Source of the DNA: Phycisphaerae bacterium
GTDB lineage: Bacteria > Planctomycetota > Phycisphaerae > UBA1845
Direction: 5' to 3'
DNA length: 55,704 nucleotides
NCBI GenBank assembly: GCA_029260055.1
Contig: JAJDDX010000008.1
Location: 1 to 55,704, forward strand
The position numbers and the translations under genes were made by a program. Below the pieces are notes generated by a model, which was not told where the DNA came from, made no database searches, and saw only the letters and a program-made list of their open reading frames with translations. Numbering within the stretch: the first letter of the stretch is position 1; every line of letters begins with the position of its first letter. Positions 43,928 through 52,005 of the stretch are shown one piece after another.

Positions 43928-45556
43928 ATGCGCAGCGCAACCCGACATACGATCTTGGGAGCTCTCGCAGTCGCGTTGCTGCCAGTCGCTGCCTTGCCTG
44001 TGCGGGCGAACGTGAACCTGGAGTGGCGACCCGTATTCCAAACGTCCGAGCTCGGCCAAACGATTCAGATCGACCTTTACGCGGTCTCGGACAACGCGGC
44101 CGACCAGGGCCTCAGCGTTGTCGACGCTATTCTCCAGTGGGATCCGCAACACCTGGAACTGCTCGGCAACGTGGACAACGGCCCTTACGACTGGCTCGCG
44201 TCCGGCTTCCCTGATGACTCAGGCTTCGACGGTCTCAACGCGCCGTTTTCCGGCGGTGACCCATTCGTTCCGGCGAACGACGGAAACGCCCTGTACACCG
44301 CATGGAGTCAGTTCAACCCGCCTCCGGCTGCGGCGACGCCTGATGGTCTTCTGGTAACGAGTTTCGAGTTCCGTGTCGTGGGTGCCGGAGTGACCGAGTT
44401 CGTGTTGGCGGCCACCGCCGGTAAGTATACTCAGACGCGGGTGATCGACAGTGATATCGCCGGACTGATCATCACCGGAACGCTTGGTCCGCCGGCGGTA
44501 GTACACGTTTGCGCCGGCCCCGCCATCGTGACGCACCCACTCGGCCAAGACGCGTGTGAAGGAAGTCCGGTGAGCTTTGAGGTCGTGGCTTCCGGTCAGG
44601 TGCCACTCAGTTATCAATGGCGCCGCAATGGCGTGGACATCGCGGGTGCGACGGGTGAGGTCTACGCAATACCCGTCGTCGCTGCTGCGGATGCCGGTGA
44701 GTATGACGTTGTCATCACCGACGCTTGCGGTTCGATGACGAGCGATCCGGCAACGCTGACGGTATCGACGCCGGCGATGATCGTCGCGGAGCCCGTGAAT
44801 ACAGCAGCCTGCCCGGGCGGCCTCGCGAGCTTCACCGTCGCAGCGACGGGCGGCGCATCGATCAGCTACCAGTGGCGGCGCGGCACGATCGATATGGTAG
44901 ACGAAGGGAACGTCACCGGAGCGAATGCCGCGACCGTCGTGATATCGCCGGTGTCAGTCGCGGACGAAGGAATAGACTACAACTGCGTTGTGAACACCGG
45001 ATGCCCGCCGTCTACGACGAGCACGGACGCTGCTTTGACGCTGTTGGAATGCGGCGCGGTTGTTGTCGAAGCGGTCGGTCCTCGGTATTTGGCGGTCACG
45101 CCGGCGCCGGGGCCGGATCCGCTAGCGCTCCTCGTATCGTCGGCTGGGGCTTCCTGCCTGCCGCAGTATGTCCAGGCTGATGGAAGCCTCGATCCAGCGC
45201 CGGTCTTCGTCACCCCGCCGGTATGGGGCACCGTTTTCGTGACCGACGCGGAGATCGTGCCGTCGGTGACATATGACGTCCAGACGGAAAGCCAGTCCGG
45301 GACCTTGTCGGCAGCCTCGAGCGCCACGACCTTCATGTGGGGCGACGTGGACAACAACGTGGTCGTCAACTTCAACGACATCGCACTAGTGGTCCGAGGC
45401 TTTCAAGGCGATTTCAGCGTGACCATTCGCCAAGCCGTGGACTTAGTCCCGTGCGTCCTCAATGACGACATCAACTTCGCGGATATCAACGCAGATGTTC
45501 GCGCGTTTCAGGGGGCACCGTACACCGAAACGGGATGTCCATCGCCCTGCGATTGA
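43928..45556 (+). CDS. Exported protein: cohesin-like domain, two Ig-like domains, dockerin-like end
   Basis: 542 aa; ATG 43928 is seven bases after GAGGGG, whereas ATG 43922 would be too close. Signal peptide to about residue 27 (LPVRANV). The first domain (NLEWRPVFQTSELGQTIQI) is a paralogue of the one at 38870. Two Ig-like domains follow (SFEVVASGQVPLSYQWRRNG and SFTVAATGGASISYQWRRG), a linker domain, and a dockerin-like pair: WGDVDNNVVVNFNDIALVVR and INFADINADVRAFQGAPY. This end resembles that of the protein encoded at 39662. Likely extracellular. Confidence 0.8.
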   Translation: MRSATRHTILGALAVALLPVAALPVRANVNLEWRPVFQTSELGQTIQIDLYAVSDNAADQGLSVVDAILQWDPQHLELLGNVDNGPYDWLASGFPDDSGFDGLNAPFSGGDPFVPANDGNALYTAWSQFNPPPAAATPDGLLVTSFEFRVVGAGVTEFVLAATAGKYTQTRVIDSDIAGLIITGTLGPPAVVHVCAGPAIVTHPLGQDACEGSPVSFEVVASGQVPLSYQWRRNGVDIAGATGEVYAIPVVAAADAGEYDVVITDACGSMTSDPATLTVSTPAMIVAEPVNTAACPGGLASFTVAATGGASISYQWRRGTIDMVDEGNVTGANAATVVISPVSVADEGIDYNCVVNTGCPPSTTSTDAALTLLECGAVVVEAVGPRYLAVTPAPGPDPLALLVSSAGASCLPQYVQADGSLDPAPVFVTPPVWGTVFVTDAEIVPSVTYDVQTESQSGTLSAASSATTFMWGDVDNNVVVNFNDIALVVRGFQGDFSVTIRQAVDLVPCVLNDDINFADINADVRAFQGAPYTETGCPSPCD

Positions 45557-45563
45557 GTGCTTC

Positions 45564-47651
45564 ATGGATCACGCAATAGGCAGACTTATGCGGGGGTCAG
45601 CGAGAGCTGGACCGCGCGCGCGAACAAACCGCCCTCGCACGGTCGGCCGAACCGGCTCCATCGCGCCGGCGAGGATGACTGTTGCTGCGGTACTGTGGCT
45701 GACGACAGCCCTGTCAGCCGGGCCACCTGTTTCGGATACCATCGGGCCCGATCCAAGTCTGTGTCCGATCGTCCATAGCGAATGTCACGTCGTGGGAAGC
45801 CGGGTCAGTGCCACCTTCACGAAAGGTGCCGGCGATCCCGTCGTGGTCGGCGGACAATTCACGTTCCATTTCGACCCGACTGAGCTCCAGCTTATGTCGA
45901 TCCATCCAGGCTCACACTGTGATGCTGCATCGCCGTTCAGCCAGGAGTTGTTTTCCAGCGTCGACGAGGCGACGGGAGAGGCGTTCTATGCCGTAGGCGT
46001 GGCGCTTGGGGCCGCCGGCACATCTGAGCCGGCCGCCATGGCGTGTGCCGAGTTCCTGCTGCTTCAGCCGCAGTCCGGCGACCTATGCGTGATCTCCGAT
46101 CTCGCGGCATCGTTCCTCGTAGACAACGCCGGAAACCCTATAACGATCGACAATTCCATCGAGTGTCCAGGCACCCCTGCGTCTCCGTCTGCTTCGTGTG
46201 GCACGGTAGACGTGACCGAAGGCTGCGCGTGCCCGGGCAATGGGCCGGATTGTGGCTTCTGGGATTCAGCTTGCACCCTGGGTGTCTGCGGCGAGCAACC
46301 CGCACATTGTCACCCCGTGCCGGTGAACGAGGGGGCCGGGTGCGACGACGGGATCGCGTGCACGACGGGCGACACGTGCATGGAAGGGGAATGCAGGGGT
46401 AGCGGCTGCACGGAACAGAGCCTGTGTGTCGTGACTGGGTCCGGGTGCCAAACTGACGGCGGGAAACTCATGCGCGTCGTGATGGGGTTTGGTGAGGCGA
46501 GCATCGTGGGTGGCCAGTTTTCCATACGCTATGACGCAGGCGCGCTGACCCTGCTCGACGTTTCGCCCGGTGCCACGTGCGATCCGGATTCTCCATTCGC
46601 GCTGGAAATCGACGAGCGTGTGAACCACTTTACCGGCGAGGTCTTCTATGCGGCGGGCGTAGATTTCCTCGAGGGCGCCGGTGGAACGCAAGGACCGGCC
46701 ACCGTCGCCTGCCTCTACTTTGCCGCGGAAGGCCAGGGCCAAGGCGAAGTGTGCGTGCTTGGCGGTGTGAATCCCAGCGAGACGATCCTCGTCGACGGCA
46801 CGGGCCATGTCGTGCAGGTGTACAATCAGGAGGATTGCCCGAGCGATTCACCCGGCGACGGCCTTTCCTGTGGTACGATGACGTGGGATGCCACCTGCCA
46901 CTGCACACCCGGCACCGATGACTGCAGCGCGCTGAGCACCGATTGCCGAATCGGTGTCTGCGACATTCAGAGCGAACGCTGCGGCGTCGAGTTCGTCAAC
47001 GAAGGCGGTGGGTGCGACGACGACCGTGCATGCACGACCCACGATGTGTGCCTTTCCGGGCGCTGCCGCGGGTTCGGCTGTCGCGACCCGAGTCTGTGCT
47101 TGGGCGTCAATCAGTGCCCCACGTCGACCGGAGCGGGCGAGATCGCCATACTCATCGGGGGCGGCGATGCGGTCATCAGCGGCGGGCAGTTTACCGTACG
47201 CTACGATCCGGCGGAGCTCGACTTCGTGGATATCGTGCCCGGCGCCATGTGCGACCACCGGTCGCCGTTCGCGTCCGAACTGCACCAAGTCGTCGATGAA
47301 GCCAACGGCGAGATCTTCTACGCCGTCGGTGTCGATCCGGTAGAGGGTTCGGGGACATCGGAGCCGGCGACACTCGCGTGTGTGCGTTTCAACGGGCCCA
47401 TCTTCACACCCAGTGGCGTGTGTCTGCTACGTGGTTTCAATCCCTTCACAACGCTGCTCGTGGATGAACATGGGCAGTCGATCGAGATCAACACCGCCGA
47501 CTGCCCGGGCGACTACCCGGACCCGATCATGACGTGCCTCGAGTTCTGCGACGTGCCGGCGGCATCGAGTTGGAGCTTGATCATCCTGGCGATGTGTCTG
47601 CTAACCGCGGCCAAGCTTCAGCTTCGGCGCGGCGCGGCGGCGAGCCGCTAG
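45564..47651 (+). CDS. Exported protein with three cohesin-like domains, Cys-rich spacers and a CTERM-like tail
   Basis: About 695 aa from ATG 45564, 7 bases after the previous stop; ATG 45588 with an upstream AGG is equally likely. A long basic N-region leads to a hydrophobic segment (MTVAAVLWLTTALSAG). Three cohesin-like domains (GGQFTFHFDPTELQL, GGQFSIRYDAGALTLLD, GGQFTVRYDPAELDFVD) alternate with Cys-rich spacers of the form GCDDGIACTTGDTC / GCDDDRACTTHDVC, like MYXO- or EGF-type disulphide repeats. The end VPAASSWSLIILAMCLLTA followed by basic residues looks like an IPTL-CTERM variant, so it may be sorted and anchored. It is the last gene of the six-gene run. Confidence 0.8.
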   Translation: MDHAIGRLMRGSARAGPRARTNRPRTVGRTGSIAPARMTVAAVLWLTTALSAGPPVSDTIGPDPSLCPIVHSECHVVGSRVSATFTKGAGDPVVVGGQFTFHFDPTELQLMSIHPGSHCDAASPFSQELFSSVDEATGEAFYAVGVALGAAGTSEPAAMACAEFLLLQPQSGDLCVISDLAASFLVDNAGNPITIDNSIECPGTPASPSASCGTVDVTEGCACPGNGPDCGFWDSACTLGVCGEQPAHCHPVPVNEGAGCDDGIACTTGDTCMEGECRGSGCTEQSLCVVTGSGCQTDGGKLMRVVMGFGEASIVGGQFSIRYDAGALTLLDVSPGATCDPDSPFALEIDERVNHFTGEVFYAAGVDFLEGAGGTQGPATVACLYFAAEGQGQGEVCVLGGVNPSETILVDGTGHVVQVYNQEDCPSDSPGDGLSCGTMTWDATCHCTPGTDDCSALSTDCRIGVCDIQSERCGVEFVNEGGGCDDDRACTTHDVCLSGRCRGFGCRDPSLCLGVNQCPTSTGAGEIAILIGGGDAVISGGQFTVRYDPAELDFVDIVPGAMCDHRSPFASELHQVVDEANGEIFYAVGVDPVEGSGTSEPATLACVRFNGPIFTPSGVCLLRGFNPFTTLLVDEHGQSIEINTADCPGDYPDPIMTCLEFCDVPAASSWSLIILAMCLLTAAKLQLRRGAAASR

Positions 47652-47702
47652 AACGCCCCGGAATACCCCGGCTCGCGTGTGCCGCGGTTGGCGTAAGAGA
47701 AA

Positions 47703-47835
47703 GCCCCGGCCGGCTGCAGTGGCCAACCGAGGCTTCCCGCGGGTGGACGCAGCCTCTGCCACCCGCAGACGCTCGTCAGCGGCGGTCGTGGCACCGGACA
47801 GGAGGACGCGCACGGCGGTGAAGAGAAGCCGGGGC
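47703..47835. ncRNA. Candidate structured RNA or processed hairpin region
   Basis: GCCCCGGC at 47703-47710 can pair with GCCGGGGC at 47828-47835, enclosing a perfect 8-bp hairpin (GCGGGTGG at 47739-47746 with CCACCCGC at 47759-47766, loop of 12). It does not match tmRNA, RNase P, SRP or 6S RNA signatures that I know. The strand is uncertain. It may be a 3' stabilising structure of the surface-protein transcript. Confidence 0.3.
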
Positions 47836-47896
47836 GGCCAGCGTTGAGGCTGTGGTCGCGGCCCATGCGTCACGCGAATCTCTCTAGGAGGGTAGA

Positions 47897-47918
47897 GGAC
47901 GGCCACCCCCGGCTGTCC
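47897..47918. terminator. Possible transcription terminator hairpin
   Basis: GGACGGCC and GGCTGTCC form an 8-bp stem with one GU pair and a six-base loop of ACCCCC, followed only by TT. Strong stem, weak T-tract; it lies about 250 bases after the last surface-protein gene. Confidence 0.35.
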
Positions 47919-48482
47919 TTAGCCTACCGCGAGACGCCTCCACGATTCAAGGAAAAACTACCGCGTACGATGCCTGGAGTGCCGGATGCTTGTCATCCAT
48001 GGAGATGAGGCAGGACGTCCCGTCGGGGAATTCCCTGCGCCATCGGGATTCTCCCCTACGCGTCCGAAACCGCACGGAGCATCAGTGTCGCCGGAACGAT
48101 CATACCCGACGTACCAATGGCAGAGGCGGTACCGGCAGCACCGCCCGAGATGTATCCATGATCCTGTTCCGAGGATATGGCCGCGCCACTCACGCCGAGA
48201 ACGACGACGCCCGTGCCAATAAATCCGCGCGCACGAACATCCCCGCCGACCGCGTCACCGCCGGTCGCGCGATCTCGCTTCGGGGGCACTCGTATTCCGT
48301 GCGAAATGGGCTTTTTCGCGTGAGCTGAGACTTCTTAGGCGGCGGGATGATGATCGCAAGGCCGGTAAACTGAGAATCTCCGGCGAATAAGCGCCAACGG
48401 GGCCCGAATCCGATTATAACGGAAACCGACGGGCGGTCTGATCGTCCGACTCGGTGTGGCTTCGGTCTCAGGAGGATCGTTT

Positions 48483-48725
48483 ATGCTCGCAGCAGAAGCT
48501 TGGGAAAAAGTCTTCGATTTGCCTCAGATTGCCATCGTCGGTGGTCTCGCTATTGGGTGCCTGGTCCCGATTGCCGGCATCATCTCCAGTTATTGGTTCA
48601 AGGTTCAGAAGGTGCGGTCTGAGAACGCGTTGAAGCGAACGATGGTAGAGCGAGGAATGTCCGTCGACGAGATTGAACGGGTCATCGCTGCCCAAGGGTT
48701 GGAACCGCGCGATCCCCGTCGATAG
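48483..48725 (+). CDS. Small single-pass membrane protein
   Basis: 80 aa; ATG 48483 is eight bases after a perfect AGGAGG. One membrane segment at about residues 17-42 (IAIVGGLAIGCLVPIAGIIS) is followed by a charged helical tail with ALKRTMVERGMSVDEIERV, a pattern like the short SHOCT-type C-terminal helices. Its role is unknown. It converges on the lipid operon, the two stops being 55 bases apart. Confidence 0.75.
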   Translation: MLAAEAWEKVFDLPQIAIVGGLAIGCLVPIAGIISSYWFKVQKVRSENALKRTMVERGMSVDEIERVIAAQGLEPRDPRR

Positions 48726-48780
48726 CCGCTCGTCCGGAATCCTCTACGTACGCGGACCTGATTCATCAAGCCGTAGCCGC

Positions 48781-50034
48781 CTACACTTCGAGCCGCACGC
48801 GCTGTCCTGCCCTCGGTGCCTGCCAAAAGACCCACAGTATCGCCCCCGCCACGATGACGAACAGCAGCTCCGTCGCTTCTTCCCAGAAGACGAACCAGAC
48901 CATGTTGTCTCGATAGGCGCCAAGCAGGACCCCTCGGAAGAAGCTGAACCCGAGGGGGCCTAGTGCGGCGGCGAAGAGCACCTTCGAGACCTCGACGGCT
49001 TTCTCCTTCTTGAAGGCCAGGGCCAGAAACGAGGCAGCCAGCAGGGCCATCGCGAGGACGGGGCAAAAGCGAATCTCGAAGAGTTGGTGAACGATCCCGT
49101 GTGTATAGCTGTAAGAGGCGCCGAGTATCGTGACGTTGTAGGACACCGGCTTTGGCGCAGCGCAGAAGGCCATCAGAGCCACAACCAGCAGGGCCGGGAT
49201 GCCGAGAAGAAAGAGGCGTTTCAGCTTGCAGGGGACATCCATGTGCTTGATGCATCCGTCGCACAGGTTGATGGCCGCACATCGCTGATTCGGATCGCTA
49301 TACTTGATGAGTCGGTGGTCCAACGCCTCAAACAGCGCATAGGTAGTGAAGCTGAAGCAGACGACCATGCCGTAGCTGTGCAGATACTCGAACAACTGAG
49401 ACCCTTCGCCGTAGATGATGTAGTTGAGCGCGCAAGCCGCCTCCCCGGCCAGGAAGAAGATCATCGCCCATCTCAACGCGACCAGGTGCGATAGCGTTTG
49501 CCTGCGGAGCAGCACGATCAAGATGAGCGACAGCAACATATAGAGCGGCTTGACCACGAAGCCGGCGATGACGGCGGACCATTGCTCGAAGGTGGTCATG
49601 TTCCGATGCGGAAGGTCCGAGGTAGCGCTCGCCACCCATGCCTGCATTCCCCCCCGCACGTTAGTCGCGTCCGCGAGCGTGAGGGACCCGAGTCGTATGG
49701 CTGCGATTCCGCTGAGAATCCCACCGTCGCAGATCATGAGAAGCCGCTTGCCCCTGAGCGTCTCGGGAACGTCATCAGGAGTATCGGCCGCCATGACCTC
49801 ATCGAACGGCCAGCTTTCCGCGCCGTGCAAGTGATTGGCTGCATACTCGCTGCGCGACCGAACGTCGACCAGCACCGCATCCGAGTCCGGTCGGTCCAGC
49901 GTCTGCTTCGCCTCTTCCGGTGTCACGGCCGGCGCGCGACCCACCAACTGCCAGTAAGCCGCGAGTGGTACGAAGCCGGCCACGGGCACGGCGAGCAGAA
50001 CGAACCAACGCACCCACGATGTGTGCCTCCTCAC
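48781..50034 (-). CDS. Rhodanese domain fused to a polytopic membrane protein
   Basis: 417 aa; GTG 50034 has a perfect AGGAGG six bases upstream. A membrane segment (about 9-28) precedes a rhodanese-like domain (about 38-140; VLVDVRSRSEYAANHLHGA), with the active-site Cys102 in ICDGGILSG. This is followed by a region with about seven more membrane segments and a Cys cluster (CAAINLCDGCIKHMDVPC) in a loop. The rhodanese part would face the periplasm or cytoplasm depending on topology. It is the last gene of the lipid operon, three bases after the second radical SAM gene. It could handle sulfur or redox equivalents for that enzyme, but this is inference. Confidence 0.75.
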   Translation of the reverse strand: MRRHTSWVRWFVLLAVPVAGFVPLAAYWQLVGRAPAVTPEEAKQTLDRPDSDAVLVDVRSRSEYAANHLHGAESWPFDEVMAADTPDDVPETLRGKRLLMICDGGILSGIAAIRLGSLTLADATNVRGGMQAWVASATSDLPHRNMTTFEQWSAVIAGFVVKPLYMLLSLILIVLLRRQTLSHLVALRWAMIFFLAGEAACALNYIIYGEGSQLFEYLHSYGMVVCFSFTTYALFEALDHRLIKYSDPNQRCAAINLCDGCIKHMDVPCKLKRLFLLGIPALLVVALMAFCAAPKPVSYNVTILGASYSYTHGIVHQLFEIRFCPVLAMALLAASFLALAFKKEKAVEVSKVLFAAALGPLGFSFFRGVLLGAYRDNMVWFVFWEEATELLFVIVAGAILWVFWQAPRAGQRVRLEV

Positions 50035-50037
50035 GCG

Positions 50038-51435
50038 TCACCTCCTCAAACAGTTGTGGACGCAGCACGGCATCATCCGCCCGTCCGCCAGAGGATAGAC
50101 GTTGCAGCACTTCCTCGCGCGAGCCAGGTCGAACGTGTCTCGGTCCATGAAATGGTGGATGAAGATCGACTTGATCGAGCGCTCCGCCAGCCGGACCGCC
50201 GCGGCGGGATCGAACCCGGACGGCGAGGCCGTCACCGATTCCAGCAAACGCCTGACCGCTTTGAGTGCACGGTCGGAGTCAGGCGTCGTCCCCGAAGGGC
50301 CGGACCATAGATCGCAAACCGCCTCACGAATGGAATCGAAGCTCTCCGGGTCAGTGCCGAAGAGGGACCGGTTCTGGATGATATCCAAGTACCGATCGAT
50401 CTCCGTGAGCTGCTTGATCGACACGAATCCGCCTTCATCGAGGCGGAGGAAGAAGGCCAGGCTGAAGCAGGCCGGGTGGCTGCACGGCAACGGCGTGAAG
50501 TCGCCTGTGGCAACGCGCCCGCTGTCCGCGCCGTTCAGCATGCGCGTTATATCCGGGATGGTCAGCGGGTCCGCCGGTCGTGGTGTTTGGGCGGCGTTTC
50601 CGACGTAAGCCGCCGGCTGCAGCATGAGGCTCAGGATGTGGTCTCGCTGAAACAGGAGCGTGACCAGTTCCCCGAGTTGGTCCTCGTTGACGCCACGCGC
50701 CACCGTGGCCGTCAGCGTCATCGGTGCATCAAGCTCGCCGATGCGGTCGATAAGTTCCAGCTTCTTACTGAGCAGAGGCCGCCCTCGAAGCGTGCGATCG
50801 GTGTCATCCGACAGCGCGTCGAACTGGAGCGAGATCACTACGCCTCGCTCCGCAAGGAATGCGAGCAGCTCCGGATTCCTCAGGAGGTTGAGTCCGTTGG
50901 TGGACACGCTAACGCGGAGGATCTCTTTCCGAGAGACGCACTCGTCCACGATCTCCCTGAAGCAGGGATTCACCGTGGGCTCGCCACCGGAGAGATTGAG
51001 CACGTCGATCTGCCCTTCGCCTGCGATGAGCCGGTCCAGCATCTGGGCCACCTGCTTGCGGGACAAATGGAAGCTCGAACGATTCGACACGAGGCAGATC
51101 GGGCACTCGAGGTCGCAGTGATCGGTGATTTCGATGATCGGAAGACAGATGTGCTGCTCATGCTCCGGGCAGAGGCCGCAAGAGGAAGGGCAGCATGCTT
51201 CCATTGGCGTGTGGAACTCGAGCGGAACGGAACCGGCCCGATGGAAACGATCGAGGCCAAGGTACTCATCGGCGTTACCGTATACCCGGGCACTTTGCTC
51301 GCCGTGCTCCGGGCAGTGTTTTTGAAACCAGACCGCGCCATCCACGATGTGTACGCGCGCCGGAATGAGCCGGCCGCAGTCCCGGCAGGTCGACGTGGTC
51401 GTCGTAAGGTATTGGCTGCCGTCGGTTTCGTTCAT
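50038..51435 (-). CDS. Radical SAM protein, Tes/MJ0619-like (second copy)
   Basis: 465 aa from ATG 51435; a TTG one codon upstream is less likely. The radical SAM cluster ligands are C107, C111 and C114 in TDHCDLECPICLVSN, with GGEP at 150-153. Upstream Cys motifs (CRDCG at 17-21, CCPSSCGLCPEHEQHIC at 81-97) and C-terminal ones (KCCNVY, PCCVHNC) suggest further metal clusters. This layout matches the tetraether synthase family (Tes, archaeal MJ0619) and bacterial relatives tied to membrane-spanning lipids, which join sp3 carbons of lipid chains. Whether it has this activity is inferred. It lies three bases after the acyltransferase gene. Confidence 0.82.
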   Translation of the reverse strand: MNETDGSQYLTTTTSTCRDCGRLIPARVHIVDGAVWFQKHCPEHGEQSARVYGNADEYLGLDRFHRAGSVPLEFHTPMEACCPSSCGLCPEHEQHICLPIIEITDHCDLECPICLVSNRSSFHLSRKQVAQMLDRLIAGEGQIDVLNLSGGEPTVNPCFREIVDECVSRKEILRVSVSTNGLNLLRNPELLAFLAERGVVISLQFDALSDDTDRTLRGRPLLSKKLELIDRIGELDAPMTLTATVARGVNEDQLGELVTLLFQRDHILSLMLQPAAYVGNAAQTPRPADPLTIPDITRMLNGADSGRVATGDFTPLPCSHPACFSLAFFLRLDEGGFVSIKQLTEIDRYLDIIQNRSLFGTDPESFDSIREAVCDLWSGPSGTTPDSDRALKAVRRLLESVTASPSGFDPAAAVRLAERSIKSIFIHHFMDRDTFDLARARKCCNVYPLADGRMMPCCVHNCLRR

Positions 51436-51438
51436 CAA

Positions 51439-52005
51439 TCAGTCCGGACTCTTCTTAACGATGCGCGGTGCATTGAGGATCGTGGCGCCCGGCGGTACAT
51501 CGCGGCCCACGATCGCACCGGCTGCTACCGTCGCCCGCTCGCCGATCTCGACGCCGCAGCCGATGATCGAAAACGCTCCGATCATGGCTTCCTTGCGAAT
51601 GATCACCTTACCCGCGCGAAACTCGTCTATCCTGAATTCATGGGTAGCTATCTTGGCTCCTACCCCCACGAAGACATCGTCTTCGATGGTCAGAAGGGCT
51701 GGATAGATGGGATCGATCCATGCTTTCGCCGAGATGTATACCCGGCTTCCGATCGTCGCCCCGAGCCTGCGCAGGAACCACAGCTTCGGGCGGTTAAAGG
51801 GCAGCGAGAGCAGAAGCTCCAGGGTACCGGCCAACGTGTAGAACCAGAGCCTTCTCAAGATGGACCCCTGACACACGCAGAAACCGGTCGGGCTCGACGG
51901 GTGGCAGGTCGGATGCACGAAGACCCGCTCGTCCGTCCTCCCCGATAGGAACTCGGCGAGGCGTGCCTTGGCCTCGGACAACTCAGGCTGGTTGGTGCCG
52001 TCCAT
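51439..52005 (-). CDS. Hexapeptide-repeat (left-handed beta-helix) acyltransferase
   Basis: 188 aa; ATG 52005 lies inside the end of the upstream radical SAM gene (23-base overlap). Residues about 85-185 contain hexapeptide repeats of the [LIV]-G-x4 type (IGSRVYISAKAWID, IGCGVEIGERATVAAGA, then GRDVPPGATILNAP). The N-terminal 80 residues are an extension with a hydrophobic stretch (LWFYTLAGTLELLLSLPF), so it may associate with the membrane. These enzymes acylate hydroxyl or amino groups as trimers using acyl-CoA or acyl-ACP. In this operon the likely donor is the adjacent ACP. Confidence 0.8.
   Translation of the reverse strand: MDGTNQPELSEAKARLAEFLSGRTDERVFVHPTCHPSSPTGFCVCQGSILRRLWFYTLAGTLELLLSLPFNRPKLWFLRRLGATIGSRVYISAKAWIDPIYPALLTIEDDVFVGVGAKIATHEFRIDEFRAGKVIIRKEAMIGAFSIIGCGVEIGERATVAAGAIVGRDVPPGATILNAPRIVKKSPD

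Larger units (their letters stand above)
47652..48482. other. Non-coding region with several hairpins
   Basis: No supported gene in 830 bases. The first 270 hold strong inverted repeats (listed separately). The rest shows no structure I can name until AGGAGG at 48469-48474, which sets the start of the next gene. Confidence 0.55.
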
